Below, piece by piece: positions 42,427-53,384 of a DNA stretch of 64,000 nucleotides. Source of the stretch: Variovorax sp. Root411 (GTDB lineage: Bacteria > Pseudomonadota > Gammaproteobacteria > Burkholderiales > Burkholderiaceae_C); contig NZ_LMDW01000001.1 of assembly GCF_001425205.1 (NCBI RefSeq), forward strand, positions 249,928-313,927, given 5' to 3'. The position numbers and the translations under genes were made by a program. Every line of letters begins with the position of its first letter. Position 1 is the stretch's first letter. The notes under the pieces are model-generated. The model did not search any database and had not been told where the DNA came from. It saw only the letters and a program-made list of their open reading frames with translations.

Positions 42427-42432
42427 TAAAAT
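42427..42432 (+). promoter_or_regulatory. -10-like TAAAAT upstream of the YadG-like ATPase gene
   Basis: TAAAAT lies 11 bases before the ATG at 42444, which would leave a leader of about 4-5 bases. No Shine-Dalgarno is visible. It may mark a separate transcript for the ABC exporter, bolA and murA block. Confidence 0.35.
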
Positions 42433-42443
42433 CGCCGGCTCTC

Positions 42444-43387
<944 letters not shown>

Positions 43388-43391
<4 letters not shown>

Positions 43392-44152
43392 TGGCTGTGA
43401 CAGGGTGGCGCGCGCTGCTCTACAAGGAGACGCTGCGCTTCTGGAAGGTCGGCTTCCAGACCGTCGGTGCGCCGGTGCTCACCGCGCTGCTGTACCTCAT
43501 GGTGTTCGGCCATGTGCTCGAGGGCCGCGTGACGGTGTACGGCATCGTCGGCTACACGGCCTTCCTCGTGCCGGGACTGGTGATGATGAGCGTGCTGCAG
43601 AACGCGTTCGCCAACAGCTCGTCATCGATCATCCAGAGCAAGATCATGGGCAACCTGGTGTTCGTGCTGCTCACGCCGCTGTCGCACTGGGGCTGGTTCT
43701 TTGCCTACGTGGGCTCGTCAGTGATCCGCGGGCTGGCGGTGGGGCTCGGCGTGTTCGTGGTCACGATCTTCTTCGCGATGCCGAACTTCGTGGCGCCGGT
43801 CTGGATCATCGTTTTCGCGCTGCTGGGCGCAGCGATGCTCGGCACGCTCGGGCTGATCGCCGGCCTCTGGGCCGAGAAGTTCGACCAGATGGCGGTGTTC
43901 CAGAACTTCCTGATCATGCCCATGACCTTCCTGTCGGGCGTGTTCTATTCGATCGGCTCGCTGCCGCCTTTCTGGCAGAGCGTGAGCCACCTGAACCCGT
44001 TTTTCTACATGATCGACGGCTTCCGCTACGGCTTCTTCGGCGTGAGCGACGCTTCGCCCTGGCTCAGCCTGGGCATCGTCGGCACCGCGTGGCTGGCGGT
44101 GAGCGCCATCGCTGTTCATCTCCTGCGCATCGGCTACAAAATCCGAGGCTGA
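43388..44152 (+). CDS. ABC-2 type exporter permease (YadH-like)
   Basis: 254 aa membrane protein of the ABC2_membrane family with six hydrophobic segments. The motif [17 protein letters not shown] before the last segments is characteristic. ATG 43388 overlaps the ATPase gene by four bases. Confidence 0.9.
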
Positions 44153-44172
44153 ACGCTTCTTCTCCAGACCCC

Positions 44173-44415
44173 ATGACCGCCGAACAACTCCAGGCCCTGA
44201 TCCAGTCCCACCTCCCGTGCGAGCACATCACGCTCGAGGGCGACGGCCGGCATTGGTATGCCACCATCGTCTCGGCCGAATTCGAGGGCAAGCGCGCGAT
44301 CCAGCGCCATCAGCGGGTCTACGCCACCCTCGGTGCGAAAATGCATACCGACGAGGTGCATGCGCTTTCGATGAAGACCTACACGCCGGCCGAATGGGCG
44401 GCGGTGGAAAAATAA
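44173..44415 (+). CDS. ibaG: BolA/IbaG family protein
   Basis: 80 aa BolA-like protein. [20 protein letters not shown] and the invariant His in [17 protein letters not shown] fit IbaG (YrbA), which in E. coli also precedes murA. BolA proteins bind Fe-S clusters with monothiol glutaredoxins and may act in transcription. ATG 44173 is 20 bases after the permease stop; murA starts 41 bases after its stop. Confidence 0.9.
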   Translation: MTAEQLQALIQSHLPCEHITLEGDGRHWYATIVSAEFEGKRAIQRHQRVYATLGAKMHTDEVHALSMKTYTPAEWAAVEK

Positions 44416-44456
44416 CTCCCCGGCCCTCGCGGGCCCCTGATTTCGCTGGAATTTCG

Positions 44457-45754
<1,298 letters not shown>

Positions 45755-45758
<4 letters not shown>

Positions 45759-46396
45759 TCACCCTGGCGCTTTCCAAAGGCCGCATCTTCGAAGAGACGA
45801 TGCCTCTGCTGGCGGCAGCCGGCATCGAGGTCACCGAAGACCCCGAAAAGTCGCGCAAGCTCATTCTTGGCACCACCCGCCCCGACGTTCGCGTGGTGCT
45901 GGTGCGCGCCTCCGACGTGCCCACCTACGTGCAGTACGGCGGTGCCGATCTCGGCGTGACCGGGCTCGACGTGCTGCTCGAACACGGCAACCAGGGCCTG
46001 TACCAGCCGCTCGACCTGCGCATCGCGGCCTGCCGCCTCAGCGTGGCCGTGCGCGCCGACTACGACTACGCCTCGGCCGTGAAGCAGGGCTCGCGCCTGC
46101 GCGTGGCGACCAAGTACGTGGGCCTGTCGCGCGACTTCTTCGCCAGCAAGGGCGTGCACGTCGACCTGATCAAGCTCTACGGCAGCATGGAGCTGGCGCC
46201 GCTCACGGGCCTGGCCGACGCCATCGTCGACCTGGTCTCGACCGGCAACACGCTCAAGGCGAATCACCTCGTCGAGGTGGAACGCATCATGGACATCAGC
46301 GCCCGGCTGGTGGTCAACCAGGCGGCGCTCAAGCTCAAGCGCGAGCCCATTCGCCGCATCATCGACGCGTTCGCGTCGGCCATTCCTTCCGCCTGA
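45755..46396 (+). CDS. hisG: ATP phosphoribosyltransferase, short form
   Basis: 213 aa first enzyme of histidine synthesis. [21 protein letters not shown] and the PRPP loop [13 protein letters not shown] are diagnostic. It lacks the C-terminal regulatory domain, so it is a HisG-S that needs HisZ as partner for activity and feedback control; hisZ is not in this window. ATG overlaps murA. Confidence 0.96.
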
Positions 46397-46407
46397 ACAT
46401 CACGCAC

Positions 46408-47730
46408 ATGATTCTGAAAGCAGCCCCCGCCCGACTGTCCACGACTTCAGCCAGCTTCGACGCTGAATTCAAGGCGCGGCTGCATTGGTCCGCGGATGCG
46501 GATGCGGCCATCGAGAAGGTGGTGGCGGACATCCTGGCCGACGTTCAAACGCGTGGCGACGTTGCGGTGCTGGAGTACACGAATCGCTTCGACAAGCTCG
46601 ACGCGAAGACGCTGCCCGAGCTGGAGCTGACCCAGGCCGAACTGAAGGCCGCCTTCGAGTCGCTGCCCGCCGCGCAGCGCGACGCGCTCGAAGCCGCTGC
46701 ACGCCGCGTGCGCAGCTACCACGAGGCCCAGAAGAAGGCCTCGGGCGAGAGCTGGAGCTACCGCGACGCCGACGGCACGCTGCTCGGCCAGAAGGTTACG
46801 CCGCTCGACCGTGTCGGCATCTACGTGCCGGGTGGCAAGGCTGCCTATCCGTCGAGCGTGCTGATGAACGCCATTCCCGCGCACGTGGCGGGCGTGGCCG
46901 AAATCATCATGGTCGTGCCGACGCCGAAGGGCGAGAAGAACCCGCTCGTGCTCGCTGCCGCCTACGTGGCCGGCGTCACGCGCGCCTTCACCATCGGCGG
47001 CGCACAGGCCGTGGCCGCGCTGGCCTACGGTACCGCCACCGTCCCCGCCGTCGACAAGATCACCGGCCCCGGCAACGCCTACGTGGCCGCGGCCAAGCGC
47101 CGCGTGTTCGGCACCGTGGGCATCGACATGATCGCGGGCCCGAGCGAAATCCTCGTGCTGGCCGACGGCAGCACGCCGCCCGAGTGGGTGGCGATGGACC
47201 TGTTCAGCCAGGCCGAGCACGACGAACTGGCACAGAGCATCCTCCTATGCCCCGACGCCGCCTACATCGATCGCGTGCAGGCCGAAATCGATCGCCTGCT
47301 GCCCACCATGCCGCGCGCCGAAATCATCGCCGCCTCGCTCAACGGCCGCGGAGCGCTGATCCACACGAAGAGCATGGAAGAGGCCTGCGAGATCAGCAAC
47401 CGCATCGCGCCCGAACACCTGGAAGTCAGCAGCAGCGAACCGAACCGCTGGGAGCCGCTGCTGCGCCACGCCGGCGCGATCTTCCTCGGCGCCTTCACCA
47501 GCGAGAGCCTGGGCGACTACTGCGCCGGTCCCAACCACGTGCTGCCGACCAGCGGCACGGCGCGCTTCTCGAGCCCGCTGGGCGTCTACGACTTCCAGAA
47601 GCGCTCCAGCCTGATCGAGGTCAGCGAGGCCGGTGCCCAGGTGCTCGGCCCGGTCGCCGTGACGCTGGCCGAGGGCGAGGGCCTGCAGGCGCACGCCGAG
47701 GCCGCCCGCATGCGGCTGCGTAAGATCTGA
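46408..47730 (+). CDS. hisD: Histidinol dehydrogenase
   Basis: 440 aa zinc enzyme performing the last two oxidations to histidine. [47 protein letters not shown] and the C-terminal [11 protein letters not shown]-like block are present. Start ATG at 46408, 11 bases after hisG. No convincing Shine-Dalgarno is seen. Confidence 0.97.
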   Translation: MILKAAPARLSTTSASFDAEFKARLHWSADADAAIEKVVADILADVQTRGDVAVLEYTNRFDKLDAKTLPELELTQAELKAAFESLPAAQRDALEAAARRVRSYHEAQKKASGESWSYRDADGTLLGQKVTPLDRVGIYVPGGKAAYPSSVLMNAIPAHVAGVAEIIMVVPTPKGEKNPLVLAAAYVAGVTRAFTIGGAQAVAALAYGTATVPAVDKITGPGNAYVAAAKRRVFGTVGIDMIAGPSEILVLADGSTPPEWVAMDLFSQAEHDELAQSILLCPDAAYIDRVQAEIDRLLPTMPRAEIIAASLNGRGALIHTKSMEEACEISNRIAPEHLEVSSSEPNRWEPLLRHAGAIFLGAFTSESLGDYCAGPNHVLPTSGTARFSSPLGVYDFQKRSSLIEVSEAGAQVLGPVAVTLAEGEGLQAHAEAARMRLRKI

Positions 47731-47745
47731 GCTCCAACAACAACC

Positions 47746-47758
47746 CCTCCCCGGGAGG
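47746..47758 (+). promoter_or_regulatory. Small hairpin covering the ribosome binding site of the following lipoprotein gene
   Basis: CCTCC (47746-47750) can pair with GGAGG (47754-47758) over a CCG loop. The GGAGG is the core of the Shine-Dalgarno for the ATG at 47769, so folding would hide it. The stem is only five pairs but all or nearly all G-C. Confidence 0.4.
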
Positions 47759-47768
47759 AGCAAGCAAG

Positions 47769-48602
47769 ATGATCGATCGCCTCTTTGGTTCGCGCCTGTT
47801 CAGGTTCGCCGCGACGGCCGTCGCGGGCGCCGCGCTGCTGGCCGCCTGCAGCCAGATGCCGCAGGCTCCGCGCGAATCGGCCGCCGCCAGTGCCATGCCC
47901 AGCGCCGCCGCGCCGGCCGCACCCGCGCCGCAACTCGGCACGCAATGGGGCGAGGGCATCGAATCGAAGACCCGTGCCGTCGTCACCAAGCGCCTGTCCG
48001 ACCGGCCGGACGACGTGGCCTCGGTGGGCTACAACGACGCCTCCGCCGTGCGCCGCGCGGTCGGCAGCAATCCCGAGCGGCGCCTGAACCTGCTGCTGGC
48101 CGACGGCGATGTCGAATGGTCCGTGCTCGACGAGGCCGGCCGTCCGCTGCCCCTGCAGCGCACGCGCCGGGGCAGCGGCGGGGAGGACATGTTCCGTCTC
48201 GCCGGCGTCGAAGGCTCGCGCTACACACTGCGCTTTCGCAACCTGAGCGAGCGCAGCTACGAGGTGATCGCCACTGTCGACGGCCTCGACGTGCTCAACG
48301 GCAAGCCCGGCAGCATGCGCAACGGCGGCTACGTGCTGCGGCCGCTGCAGTCGCTGACCATCGAGGGCTTCCGCAAGAGCCAGAACGAGGTGGCGGCCTT
48401 CCGTTTCTCCGCGCCCGGCCGCGCCTACGCCGCGAACACCGAAGCCGGCGACGTGCGCAACGTCGGCGTGATCGGTGCCGCGCTGTTCGAGCTCGAAGAG
48501 CGCGACAGCCCGCGCCGCCAGCGCCGTGGCGCCGACCCGTCGCAGCCCAGCGCCTTCCCGGCCGACGGCGCCTACGCGCCGCCGCCGCGCTACCGCAAGT
48601 GA
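47769..48602 (+). CDS. Putative lipoprotein of unknown function within the his operon
   Basis: 277 aa protein I do not recognise. The signal ends at a lipobox LLAAC (Cys27), followed by an Ala/Pro-rich linker (about 28-60) and a mostly beta domain with LNLLLADGDVEWSVLDEAGR, YTLRFRNLSERSYEVIATVDGLDVLNGK and RPLQSLTIEGF. Those blocks suggest an immunoglobulin-like or beta-sandwich fold (inference). The C-terminus is basic and proline-rich. The start has a strong GGAGGAG ribosome site. The gene lies between hisD and hisC, and its stop shares one base with the next ATG. Confidence 0.8.
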   Translation: MIDRLFGSRLFRFAATAVAGAALLAACSQMPQAPRESAAASAMPSAAAPAAPAPQLGTQWGEGIESKTRAVVTKRLSDRPDDVASVGYNDASAVRRAVGSNPERRLNLLLADGDVEWSVLDEAGRPLPLQRTRRGSGGEDMFRLAGVEGSRYTLRFRNLSERSYEVIATVDGLDVLNGKPGSMRNGGYVLRPLQSLTIEGFRKSQNEVAAFRFSAPGRAYAANTEAGDVRNVGVIGAALFELEERDSPRRQRRGADPSQPSAFPADGAYAPPPRYRK

Positions 48603-48955
48603 TGCCGATGAAGCGTGCCGCGTTCCTGCTGCTCGCACTCGCCGCCGCCTCCGGCGCGCAGGCCATGAGCATCCGCGAGCTGCGCACGCTCGAAGCGGGC
48701 GAGAAGGACGGCAAGGCCTACGCCGGCTACTACCTGGTCGGCGTGCTCGAAGGCCTGCGCGAAGGCGTCGAGTCTTCGCAGCGCAACGGCCAGAAGCCGC
48801 TGTTCTGCGTCGAGGGCCGCCGCCTCGAACCCTCGATGGCCCGTTCGCTCTACCAGACCGAGCTGACCCGCAACGCCGACAGTTACGAAGCCGACATGCC
48901 CGTGCAACTGGTCATGTCCGGCGCCCTCAAGAACAGCTACCACTGCACCCGATGA
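48602..48955 (+). CDS. Small secreted protein, Rap1a/Tai-like
   Basis: 117 aa protein with a Sec signal (MPMKRAAFLLLALAAASGAQA). The mature part has G-x-x-x-G-V-L-E-G followed by FCVEGRR, a VQLVMSGAL helix and a C-terminal Y-H-C. The spacing of two cysteines and these helices resembles the Rap1a/Tai immunity protein family, but identity is too short to be certain. Start at 48602 overlaps the previous stop by one base; an ATG at 48608 is equally possible. The stop overlaps the hisC ATG by four bases, so it is translated within the his operon. Confidence 0.72.
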   Translation: MPMKRAAFLLLALAAASGAQAMSIRELRTLEAGEKDGKAYAGYYLVGVLEGLREGVESSQRNGQKPLFCVEGRRLEPSMARSLYQTELTRNADSYEADMPVQLVMSGALKNSYHCTR

Positions 48956-50043
48956 CCGCCCCTGAATCCGCTCGCCCGCCGTTCGACCGCATCCGCCACG
49001 ACGTGCGGTCCATGCATGGCTATGCAGTGCAGGACGCGCGCGGCTTCATCAAGCTCGACGCCATGGAAAACCCCTTCGGCCTGCCGCCCGCGCTGCAGGC
49101 CGCACTCGGCGCGCGGCTCGGCGCGCTGGCGCTCAACCGCTACCCGGGCGACCGCGGCGCCGACCTGCGCAGCGCGCTGGCGGCACATGCGCAGATGCCT
49201 GAAGGCTTCGCGCTGATGCTGGGCAACGGGTCGGACGAACTGATCTCGCTGCTCGCCATTGCCTGCGACCTGCCGGGCGCGACCGTGCTGGCGCCCGTGC
49301 CCGGCTTCGTGATGTACGCCATGAGCGCGAAGCTGCAGGGCCTGAAGTTCGTCGGCGTGCCGCTCACGGCCGACTTCGAGCTCGACGAGGCCGCCATGCT
49401 GGCCGCCATCGAGCGCGATAAGCCCGCCATCGTCTATCTCGCGTACCCCAACAACCCGACCGCCAACCTCTGGGACGACGCCATCGTCGAGAAGATCGTC
49501 GAAGCCCAGGGCGCGCAGGGCGGCCTGGTGGTGATGGACGAGGCCTACCAGCCCTTTGCCGCCCGCAGCTACATCGACCGGCTGGCGAAGCACGGCCACG
49601 TGCTGCTGATGCGCACGCTCAGCAAGTTCGGGCTGGCCGGCATCCGCCTGGGCTACATGATGGGTCCGGCCGCGCTGGTCGCCGAGATCGACAAGGTACG
49701 CCCGCCCTACAACATCAGCGTGCTCAACTGCGAGGCTGCGCTGTTCGCGCTGGAGCATGCCGACGTGTTCGAGGCCCAGGCCCGGCAGATCCGCGAGGAG
49801 CGCGAGCGCCTGATAACGGGGCTCGGCCGCCTGCCGGGCGTGAAGACCTGGCCCAGCGACGCCAACATGATCCTCCTGCGCGTGCCCGATGCCGCCAGGA
49901 CTTTTGAGGGTATGAAAGCTCGCGGCGTTCTGGTGAAGAACGTTTCTAAAATGCATGAACTGCTCGCGAACTGCCTGCGCCTCACCGTCGGAACGGCCGA
50001 CGAGAATGCGCGAATGTTCGCGGCACTCGAAGCCTCACTATGA
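48952..50043 (+). CDS. hisC: Histidinol-phosphate aminotransferase
   Basis: 363 aa PLP aminotransferase (fold type I). [12 protein letters not shown] at the N-terminus, [23 protein letters not shown] and the PLP lysine in [18 protein letters not shown] 48952 overlaps the preceding gene and the stop overlaps hisB. Confidence 0.96.
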   Translation: MTAPESARPPFDRIRHDVRSMHGYAVQDARGFIKLDAMENPFGLPPALQAALGARLGALALNRYPGDRGADLRSALAAHAQMPEGFALMLGNGSDELISLLAIACDLPGATVLAPVPGFVMYAMSAKLQGLKFVGVPLTADFELDEAAMLAAIERDKPAIVYLAYPNNPTANLWDDAIVEKIVEAQGAQGGLVVMDEAYQPFAARSYIDRLAKHGHVLLMRTLSKFGLAGIRLGYMMGPAALVAEIDKVRPPYNISVLNCEAALFALEHADVFEAQARQIREERERLITGLGRLPGVKTWPSDANMILLRVPDAARTFEGMKARGVLVKNVSKMHELLANCLRLTVGTADENARMFAALEASL

Positions 50044-50648
50044 CCACCCCCCAGATTGCCGATCGCACAGCGACGGTCACCCGCAACACCGCCGAGACGA
50101 AGATCACCGTCAGCGTGAACCTCGACGGTACCGGCCGCGCCAAGCTTTCCACCGGCATCGGCTTTTTCGACCACATGCTCGACCAGATCGCCCGCCACGG
50201 GCTGATCGACCTCGACATCGACTGCCAGGGCGACCTGCACATCGACGGCCACCACACGGTGGAAGACGTGGGTATCACGCTGGGCCAGGCCGTGGCCAAG
50301 GCCGTCGGCGACAAGAAGGGCATCAGACGTTATGGGCATGCCTACGTGCCGCTCGACGAAGCGCTGAGCCGCGTCGTCATCGATTTTTCGGGCCGCCCGG
50401 GGCTCGTGATGCACGTGCCCTTCACCAGCGGCATGATCGGCACCTTCGACAGCCAGCTCACCTACGAGTTCTTCCAGGGCTTCGTGAACCACGCCTTCGT
50501 CTCGCTGCACATCGACAACCTCAAGGGTGTCAATGCGCACCACCAGTGCGAGACGGTGTTCAAGGCCTTTGCGCGCGCCATGCGCGGCGCGCTCGAACTC
50601 GATCCCCGCTCCGTCGGGGTCATTCCGTCGACCAAGGGTTCGCTCTGA
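50040..50648 (+). CDS. hisB: Imidazoleglycerol-phosphate dehydratase
   Basis: 202 aa monofunctional dehydratase (no histidinol phosphatase domain, unlike E. coli HisB). Metal-binding motifs [10 protein letters not shown] and NAHHQCE are both present, along with [16 protein letters not shown] 50040 overlaps hisC. Confidence 0.97.
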   Translation: MTTPQIADRTATVTRNTAETKITVSVNLDGTGRAKLSTGIGFFDHMLDQIARHGLIDLDIDCQGDLHIDGHHTVEDVGITLGQAVAKAVGDKKGIRRYGHAYVPLDEALSRVVIDFSGRPGLVMHVPFTSGMIGTFDSQLTYEFFQGFVNHAFVSLHIDNLKGVNAHHQCETVFKAFARAMRGALELDPRSVGVIPSTKGSL

Positions 50649-50667
50649 AACTCGCCAGCGAACAGCT

Positions 50668-51324
50668 ATGAAATCTGCAGCAAAAACCGTCGCGGTCGTC
50701 GACTACGGCATGGGCAACCTGCGGTCCGTTTCGCAGGCCGTCATCCATGCGGCGCAGAACAGCGGCGTCGAGGTCGTGTGGACGCGCAACGCCGAAGAGG
50801 TGATGGCCGCCGAACGCGTGGTGCTGCCGGGGCAGGGCGCCATGCGCGACTGCATGCGCGAACTGCGCGAGTCGGGCATGTACGAAGCCGTCATGCACGC
50901 CGCTGCCAACAAACCGCTCATGGGCGTATGCGTCGGCATGCAGATGCTGCTGGACCGCAGCGACGAAGGGCCCACGGAAGGGCTGGGCCTGATTGCAGGC
51001 GAAGTGCTCAAGTTCGAGCTGGCCGGCCGGCTGCAGCCGGACGGCAGCCGCTACAAGGTGCCGCAGATCGGCTGGAACCAGGTTCGCCAGTCACAGCCGC
51101 ATCCGGTGTGGGCGGACGTGCCCGACATGAGCTATTTCTACTTCGTGCACAGCTTCTACGCCCGTCCGGTGGACCCCAAACACAGCGTGGGCGAGGCCGA
51201 GTACGGTGCGAGCTTTACCGCAGCCATCGCACGCGATAACATTTTTGCCACCCAGTTCCACCCGGAGAAGAGTGCGGACCACGGGTTGCAGCTCTATCGC
51301 AATTTCCTCCACTGGAAACCCTGA
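50668..51324 (+). CDS. hisH: Imidazole glycerol phosphate synthase, glutamine amidotransferase subunit
   Basis: 218 aa class I glutaminase that supplies ammonia to HisF. Nucleophile Cys88 in GVCVGMQML; catalytic His/Glu in QFHPEKS; N-terminal [12 protein letters not shown]. Its partner HisF is encoded about 4.4 kb away beyond the inserted block rather than directly downstream. ATG 50668 is 19 bases after hisB. Confidence 0.97.
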   Translation: MKSAAKTVAVVDYGMGNLRSVSQAVIHAAQNSGVEVVWTRNAEEVMAAERVVLPGQGAMRDCMRELRESGMYEAVMHAAANKPLMGVCVGMQMLLDRSDEGPTEGLGLIAGEVLKFELAGRLQPDGSRYKVPQIGWNQVRQSQPHPVWADVPDMSYFYFVHSFYARPVDPKHSVGEAEYGASFTAAIARDNIFATQFHPEKSADHGLQLYRNFLHWKP

Positions 51325-51387
51325 ACCATTTTTTTCGTCCGGGCCGACCCTTCCACAGCCCGGATCTCGCACACTCGCGTCACTTCC

Positions 51388-52128
51388 ATGCTCCTCATTC
51401 CCGCCATTGATCTCAAAGACGGCCACTGCGTTCGCCTCAAACAGGGCGACATGGACCAGTCCACCATCTTCAGCGAAGACCCCGCCGCCATGGCCCGCAA
51501 GTGGGTCGATGCCGGCGCGCGCCGGCTGCACCTGGTCGACCTGAATGGCGCCTTCGCCGGCAAGCCGCAGAACCATGCGGCAATCAAGGCGATCCTGAAA
51601 GAGGTGGGCGACGACATTCCGGTGCAGCTCGGCGGCGGCATCCGCGACCTCGACACCATCGAGCGCTACATCGACGACGGCCTGCGCTACGTGATCATCG
51701 GCACCGCCGCGGTCAAGAACCCCGGCTTCCTGAAGGACGCCTGCAGCGCCTTCGGCGGCCACATCATCGTGGGCCTGGACGCCAAGGACGGCAAGGTTGC
51801 CACCGACGGCTGGAGCAAGCTCACGGGCCACGAGGTGGCCGACCTGGGCAAGAAGTTCGAGGACTACGGCGTCGAATCGATCATCTACACCGACATCGGC
51901 CGCGACGGCATGCTCTCGGGCATCAACATCGAGGCCACCGTCAAGCTCGCGCAGGCGCTGAGCATCCCGGTGATCGCCTCGGGCGGCCTGTCGAACATGG
52001 CCGACATCGAGCAGCTTTGCGCGGTCGAATCCGACGGCGTGGAAGGTGTGATCTGCGGCCGCGCGATCTACTCGGGCGACCTCGACTTCGCCGCCGCGCA
52101 GGCCCGCGCGGACGAGCTGGCCGCCTGA
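51388..52128 (+). CDS. hisA: Phosphoribosylformimino-5-aminoimidazole carboxamide ribotide isomerase (ProFAR isomerase)
   Basis: 246 aa TIM-barrel enzyme. [16 protein letters not shown] with the catalytic Asp, [13 protein letters not shown], and [14 protein letters not shown] with the second Asp. Start ATG at 51388 after a 63-base gap from hisH. A strong hairpin follows immediately, and the his gene run on this strand stops here until hisF. Confidence 0.97.
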   Translation: MLLIPAIDLKDGHCVRLKQGDMDQSTIFSEDPAAMARKWVDAGARRLHLVDLNGAFAGKPQNHAAIKAILKEVGDDIPVQLGGGIRDLDTIERYIDDGLRYVIIGTAAVKNPGFLKDACSAFGGHIIVGLDAKDGKVATDGWSKLTGHEVADLGKKFEDYGVESIIYTDIGRDGMLSGINIEATVKLAQALSIPVIASGGLSNMADIEQLCAVESDGVEGVICGRAIYSGDLDFAAAQARADELAA

Positions 52129-52328
52129 CGCAAAGCCGGTAGCGCCCCGGGAGGTGCACCGGCTCGATCGTCGCTTTCACCGCCAGGGCTCTCGGGTCGA
52201 TTCGCGGCTGCAGGCTGTTGAAGCTCGGCCTCGTCGGTGTCGTGGCCGATTGCCAGCACACCCAGGATGAGCCCGGCCACCACGATGGCCAGCCCAAGTA
52301 TCAACACAGCCTCGATATAGAAATTCAT
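52068..52328 (-). CDS. Possible small single-span membrane protein
   Basis: 86 aa frame starting [19 protein letters not shown], with one clear hydrophobic segment (about 3-26) and then an acidic HDTDEAEL stretch and a low-complexity tail. The last 61 bases are antisense to the end of hisA. The start at 52328 lacks a good Shine-Dalgarno; the open frame continues upstream to 52415. The well-formed membrane helix argues for a real gene; the tail, which reads like shadow sequence, argues against. Unknown function. Confidence 0.45.
   Translation of the reverse strand: MNFYIEAVLILGLAIVVAGLILGVLAIGHDTDEAELQQPAAANRPESPGGESDDRAGAPPGALPALRQAASSSARACAAAKSRSPE
52134..52164. terminator. Strong hairpin just after hisA (terminator-like, no T-run)
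   Basis: AGCCGGT (52134-52140) pairs with ACCGGCT (52158-52164). After a bulged A, GCGCC (52142-52146) pairs with GGTGC (52153-52157, one G-U pair), with a six-base loop. It starts six bases after the hisA stop. It lacks a U-tract, so it may be a Rho-type or mRNA-stabilising stem rather than an intrinsic terminator. Confidence 0.5.
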
Positions 52329-52458
52329 GAAGATCTGCGGATGAAACCCTTTCGAGGGCTCGCAGGCAATTGGACGATATTCCTCCTGACGGGCCACTGA
52401 GTAAAAAAACGTCACGCCGCGCCCCTGAAAAAGCGGGCGAGGCGGGGATGCAAAGAAC

Positions 52459-53373
52459 CTATTCGGCCTTCACCGACATCGTCTGGATGATCGTTTCCAG
52501 CTGCGCGCTCATCGGCAGGTTGATGCTCTCCCCCGAAGGCAGCTTGCGCAGGAACCAGCGCTTGTACTGCCGATCGATCTCGCCGTCTTCCGCCAGCACC
52601 TGGAAGGTGTCGATGACCACCTTGTTCAGCTGCGGGTCGCCCTTGCGGTACATGATCCCGTACGGGTCGTAGGAGAGAAAGTCGCCGACCACCTCGTAGT
52701 CGGCCTTGGCGGCGTCCTGCGCGATCAGGCCGTAGAGCAGCACGTCGTCGGTCGCGAAGGCGTCGGCCTGGCCGCTCTTCACCAGCGCGAACGACTCCGC
52801 GTGGTCGCGCGCCACCCTCAGGTCGATGTTCAGCTTGAACTTCTCCGACAGGTCGCGCAGCGTCTTCTCGTTGGTGGTGCCGGCCGTCACCGCCACCTTC
52901 TTGCCCGCGAGGTCGCGGAACGACTTGATCGGCGAACCCTTCTTCACCAGCACCTTGGTGCCCGAGACGAACATCGTCGGCGAGAAGCTCACGCGCTTCT
53001 GGCGCTCGAGGTTGTTGGTGGTCGAGCCGCATTCCAGGTCGACCTTGCCGCTCGCGACCGCGTCGATGCGCGTGTCGGGCGTGACGGGCACCCACTTGAT
53101 CGCGAGGCTCTTGTTCACCGCGTCCTCAATGGCCGTCACCAGCGCGCGGCAAAGCTCGATCGAGTAGCCGATCGGCTCCTTGCGCGCATTGAGGTACGAA
53201 AAAGGCACCGACGACTCGCGGTAGCCGATGGTGATGGCGCCGGTTTCGCGCGCCTTGGCCAGCGTGCCGGTGAGTTCCTGTGCCCGCGCCGGCCCTGCCG
53301 GCATGGCCGCAAGAACCACGGCCGCCAGCAGCGCGGCGAAAGCGGATGGCAGGGTGATGCCGATGCGCTTCAT
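52459..53373 (-). CDS. Polar amino acid ABC transporter substrate-binding protein (GltI-like)
   Basis: 304 aa periplasmic binding protein, SBP_bac_3 family. Signal peptide to about residue 31 (PARAQE). GAITIGYRESSVPFSYL, PIGYSIELCRALV, VDLECGSTTNN and YDPYGIMYRKGDPQL match glutamate/aspartate-binding GltI. No permease or ATPase genes of such a system are adjacent. Instead the upstream neighbour on the same strand, 11 bases away, is a dicarboxylate/amino acid symporter gene, so they may be co-transcribed (inference). Confidence 0.9.
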   Translation of the reverse strand: MKRIGITLPSAFAALLAAVVLAAMPAGPARAQELTGTLAKARETGAITIGYRESSVPFSYLNARKEPIGYSIELCRALVTAIEDAVNKSLAIKWVPVTPDTRIDAVASGKVDLECGSTTNNLERQKRVSFSPTMFVSGTKVLVKKGSPIKSFRDLAGKKVAVTAGTTNEKTLRDLSEKFKLNIDLRVARDHAESFALVKSGQADAFATDDVLLYGLIAQDAAKADYEVVGDFLSYDPYGIMYRKGDPQLNKVVIDTFQVLAEDGEIDRQYKRWFLRKLPSGESINLPMSAQLETIIQTMSVKAE

Positions 53374-53384
53374 GGTGTGGCGGC

